The notes below the pieces were generated by a model. The model did not search any database and had not been told where the DNA came from. It was given only the letters and a program-made list of their open reading frames with translations. A stretch of DNA of 64,000 nucleotides from an uncultured bacterium (GTDB lineage Bacteria; Planctomycetota; GCA-002687715), in assembly GCA_902826835.1 (NCBI GenBank), contig CADEGH010000004.1, positions 124,001 through 188,000 on the forward strand. The letters are read 5' to 3'. Shown one piece after another: positions 61,367-64,000 of this stretch; the first letter of the stretch is position 1, and each line of letters starts with the position of its first letter. A program made the position numbers and the translations under genes.

Positions 61367-61396
61367 GGAGGGCGGCGAGTGTCGCACGCCGCCTCC
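61367..61396 (-). other. Hairpin in the leader of the exported-protein gene
   Basis: GGAGGGCGGCG (61367-61377) pairs with CGCCGCCTCC (61387-61396), a 10-bp stem with one bulged base, 13 bases upstream of the start codon on the minus strand. It may limit ribosome access or mark a transcript start; there is no T-run. Confidence 0.3.
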
Positions 61397-61513
61397 CGAT
61401 CCGCAACCCGAAGAAAGCCAACTCGGCAGTTCCGCCTCGACCTTGGCCGGGGCCGGCTGGTACCCTGCTTTCGAATGTGAAGTCGGATCCCACGTCGCGC
61501 CATCTCGGAGCGC

Positions 61514-61541
61514 GCTCGGGGTCCATCGCCTAACCCCGAGC
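61514..61541 (+). other. Perfect hairpin next to the amidase start codon
   Basis: GCTCGGGGT (61514-61522) pairs perfectly with ACCCCGAGC (61533-61541) around a 10-base loop, ending 5 bases before the ATG at 61547. No ribosome site is visible between hairpin and start. A stop at 61478 with no ATG, GTG or TTG before 61547 fixes this start, so the hairpin lies in the leader. Confidence 0.5.
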
Positions 61542-61546
61542 TGTTC

Positions 61547-64000
61547 ATGCCCATAGACTGCCCCTCCCGTTCGGGCCTTCGATCTCCGTTCTCGACCGCC
61601 TGCGCCTCCGCGGTAGCGGCCTTGATCCTCGCGGCCGTGTCCGTCGCCCAAAACCCGACGGGGGCCCTCGCGGGCCGCGAAATCGTGCTCTCGCCCGGGC
61701 ACGGATTCTACTGGCACTCAACTTTGGGCTGGACCACCCAGCGCGGCGTCATCGACGGTCTCATCGAGGACATCCACACCCACGAGATCATCCACGACCA
61801 CGTACTGCCGTACCTCGAAGACAGCGGCGCGCATGTCCTGCTCTGCCGCGCCCGCTCCCGTACGACGGAGGAGCACATCATTCAAAACGACGCCGGCGCT
61901 CCCGCGTACACCGAAACCGGGGCCTGGACGACCAGTGCGTCGCTCGGGTTCGGCGGGACGACCTACCGTTTCACGAACACGAATCCGAGCGGCGGCGCCA
62001 CCGCCACGTTCGCGACCACGATCATGGCTCAGGACTACTACCCGGTTTACGTCGCGTTCCGCTCGGGGGCGAACCGTACGACCTCGGCCCGCGTGGAGGT
62101 GACTCATGCCGCCGGAACCAGCTTTCGGACCGTCGACCAGACCCGTTTCGACCGTCGGTGGGTGTACGTCGGGACCTATCCGTTTCGGGCGATGTCCGCA
62201 GCCAGCGTCACCATCAACAACTTGTCCTCGATCGGCGGCGTGATCATCGCCGACGCGGTGAAAATCGGCGACGGATTGGGGACCGTAGTACGCGGCAGCG
62301 GCACCAGCAACCAACTGAAATGGAAAGAGTGCTCGCGCTACCACGCCCAACTGTGGGGAGCCCCGTCCTCCGTGTACGACTCGATCACCTCCGGTCAGGA
62401 CAATGACGACGACGTCACCTGCCGCCCGAAATTCGGGGAGTGGTACTTTGACAACCAAGGCGACCTCTACCTGTCCTTGCACACCAACGCAGGGGGCGGC
62501 ACCGGCACGGACAGTTTCATTCACAACACCGCCCCGACTCCGGGGAGCACCACTTGGCAACAAGTCCTGCATCCCCGGCTGATCAACGACCTGCGGGCCG
62601 GATGGAACGCCGGCTGGGTCGATCGCGGTCAGAAGACGGCCAACTTTGGCGAAGTGCGAGAGCTCGTTCAGATGCCCGGCGTACTCGTGGAGCTGGCATT
62701 CCACGACGACCTCGGCGGGGATATTGAAGCGATCCACCATCCGACGTTCCGCCGCGTGGCGGGACGAGCCTTGGGTCGCGCAATTCTCGAATACCTGGCG
62801 CCTGGCAGTCCCCTACTCTTGGACCCGCCGACCTCGATCGCGGTGCGCAACAACAGTCTCGGGGGGCTCGTCGTCACCTGGAATCTCGTGCCCGGTGCGT
62901 CGAGTTACCGCATCCGCACCAGCACCGATGGTGGCTTCGCCTTCGACGCGGGAACCGTGGTCAACGGGACGTCCCTGACGATTCCCGACCTGCCGCACTC
63001 CGCCACACGGTTCTTCCGCATCGCCGCCGTGAACAGCTCTGGCACCGGGCCCGACAGCGAACCCGTGGGAGCTCGCGTGGCCCCCGGGAGTGCTTCCCGC
63101 CTCCTCCTGGTGAACGGTTTCGACCGACGTGACCGGACGGTCAAAGAGGCTCAAAATCCCTTCCACTGGCTGACCGTGGACGGGGCCGCGGTGGAGGCCA
63201 TCCTCGCCGCCGGCTATCCCTTCGACGGAGCCACCAATGAAGCGGTTGCGAACCTGCTCGCGCCGCTTCCCCTCTACGCCTGCGTGGGCTGGATTCTGGG
63301 CGAAGAGTCCACCGTCCACGAGTCGTTTTCCGCGGTGGAGCAGAGCCGCATCTCGTCCTATTTGTCGGGAGGCGGTCGGTTCTTCTTCTCCGGATCCGAG
63401 GTCGGCTGGGATCTCGATCAACAGGGCTCGACGACCGATCGCAGCTTCTACGAAACCACGCTCGGCCAGAACTACGTGGCCGACGATGCCAACACCTACG
63501 CGCTGCAAGCCACCACGACCGGTCCCCTCGCCTCCCTCCCCGCGATGACTTTTGACAATGGACTAGCGGGAATCTACGACGTCGATTTCCCGGACGTGAT
63601 CCAACCGACGGCCGGGAGTGGCGGTCAAATCGTGATGCGCTACAGCACCGGCACCGGTGCGGCCGTCCTGAGCGGCAACGGTCGAGTCCTCGGCCTGGGC
63701 TTTCCGCTCGAAGCGATCGTCAGCCCCGCCCACCGATCCCTCCTGATGGAGCGCATCCTCGGCCTGCTCGGCAGCCTCCCCGTGGATCCCGTTGGCACTC
63801 CGACCCTCGGTCAACCCTTCGCCTTCGATCTCGATTTTCCGGCCCGCCCGAACCAGACCTACCTCGCCGCCATCTCCCTCGCCTCGAATCCGGGCCTCGC
63901 CCTCGGCGACGGCCGCAAGGTGCCGCTCCAAGTCGACGATCTGTTCCTTTTGAGTCTCGCGGCCCCCGCCCCGCTCTTCTCGATGTTCTCGGGAACTCTC
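61547..64000 (+). CDS. Large exported N-acetylmuramoyl-L-alanine amidase (3' end missing)
   Basis: The reading frame is open to the window edge, so 818 residues are visible and the C-terminus is missing. After a signal peptide (AVAALILAAVSVAQ, ending about residue 35) comes an Amidase_3 fold that cuts the MurNAc-L-Ala bond. The zinc ligands H52 (SPGHG), E74 (GLIEDIH) and H312 (LSLHTNA) and catalytic E382 (VLVELAFH) are present. A golvesin-like beta domain (about 115-245) sits between E74 and H312. An FN3-like domain (about 425-515) and an uncharacterised domain with SGSEVGWDLD (about 530-740) follow, then the start of another beta domain. Confidence 0.85.
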   Translation, partial: MPIDCPSRSGLRSPFSTACASAVAALILAAVSVAQNPTGALAGREIVLSPGHGFYWHSTLGWTTQRGVIDGLIEDIHTHEIIHDHVLPYLEDSGAHVLLCRARSRTTEEHIIQNDAGAPAYTETGAWTTSASLGFGGTTYRFTNTNPSGGATATFATTIMAQDYYPVYVAFRSGANRTTSARVEVTHAAGTSFRTVDQTRFDRRWVYVGTYPFRAMSAASVTINNLSSIGGVIIADAVKIGDGLGTVVRGSGTSNQLKWKECSRYHAQLWGAPSSVYDSITSGQDNDDDVTCRPKFGEWYFDNQGDLYLSLHTNAGGGTGTDSFIHNTAPTPGSTTWQQVLHPRLINDLRAGWNAGWVDRGQKTANFGEVRELVQMPGVLVELAFHDDLGGDIEAIHHPTFRRVAGRALGRAILEYLAPGSPLLLDPPTSIAVRNNSLGGLVVTWNLVPGASSYRIRTSTDGGFAFDAGTVVNGTSLTIPDLPHSATRFFRIAAVNSSGTGPDSEPVGARVAPGSASRLLLVNGFDRRDRTVKEAQNPFHWLTVDGAAVEAILAAGYPFDGATNEAVANLLAPLPLYACVGWILGEESTVHESFSAVEQSRISSYLSGGGRFFFSGSEVGWDLDQQGSTTDRSFYETTLGQNYVADDANTYALQATTTGPLASLPAMTFDNGLAGIYDVDFPDVIQPTAGSGGQIVMRYSTGTGAAVLSGNGRVLGLGFPLEAIVSPAHRSLLMERILGLLGSLPVDPVGTPTLGQPFAFDLDFPARPNQTYLAAISLASNPGLALGDGRKVPLQVDDLFLLSLAAPAPLFSMFSGTL

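Overview
The window is GC-rich, densely coded bacterial DNA with about 57 protein genes, no tRNA or rRNA gene, no insertion sequence, no phage gene and no CRISPR array. The gene content suggests a Gram-negative Planctomycetota-like chromosome. This rests on several signs: secreted HEAT-repeat, TPR and VWA proteins of the kind common in that phylum; Gly/Pro-rich secreted proteins; an outer-membrane TolC-type channel; an LpxH-like enzyme; peptidoglycan genes (ddl, mltA, an amidase); and a eukaryote-like UDP-sugar pyrophosphorylase. The phylum call is inference, because no marker such as 16S rRNA is present.

Layout. Positions 1-5.4 kb (+) hold the end of a family 2 glycosyltransferase, a FemAB-like acyltransferase of the exopolysaccharide/PEP-CTERM type, a GlcD-type FAD oxidase, an NtrC-like regulator with altered motor motifs, and an LpxH-like phosphoesterase. 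Positions 5.4-13.9 kb (+) hold cmk-rpsA with a structured leader, a lipoprotein, tyrS, a dihydroorotase-like enzyme, a secreted protease-like protein that has lost its metal site, and a small Cys-rich protein preceded by a run of hairpins. Positions 13.9-20.1 kb (-) hold a VWA/HEAT protein, a sodium:solute symporter, inositol-3-phosphate synthase and NAD synthetase. A 521-base gap with operator-like repeats leads to a large secreted HEAT protein (+) with a strong terminator.

Positions 22.8-28.2 kb (-) form a tightly packed four-gene cluster: a TPR protein, an esterase-like protein without its nucleophile, a membrane-bound spermidine-synthase-like protein and a small anchored protein. Positions 28.3-32.3 kb (+) hold dxr, a PDZ-rich RseP protease and a UbiA-type prenyltransferase. 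Positions 32.2-40.3 kb hold a CCA-adding-type enzyme, a pilin-like protein, two HEAT proteins, a TolC-type protein and several small membrane proteins.

Positions 40.3-46.0 kb (-) form a run of UDP-sugar pyrophosphorylase, ddl, a ThiE/TenI protein, an S26-like protein, thiL, tsaE and an ECF sigma factor, followed by two small membrane proteins. Adjacent genes from ddl to the S26-like protein, tsaE to the sigma factor, and the last two membrane genes overlap by 4 bases. Positions 46.0-50.7 kb (-) hold the fatty-acid cluster rpmF-plsX-fabD-fabG-acpP-fabF, which lacks fabH. Then come recA, thpR, a DUF4026/DUF2314-like protein and mltA (-), a homocysteine methyltransferase/MTHFR fusion, udk and a phosphodiesterase (+), truB and a secreted protein (-), and a large multidomain amidase (+) that runs off the end.

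No single region stands out as a complete new defence or biosynthetic system. The best leads are the two secreted pseudoenzymes, the ECF-sigma membrane module with a coupled 50-residue protein, the operator-like repeats near 20.4 kb, and the hairpin cluster near 13.4 kb.
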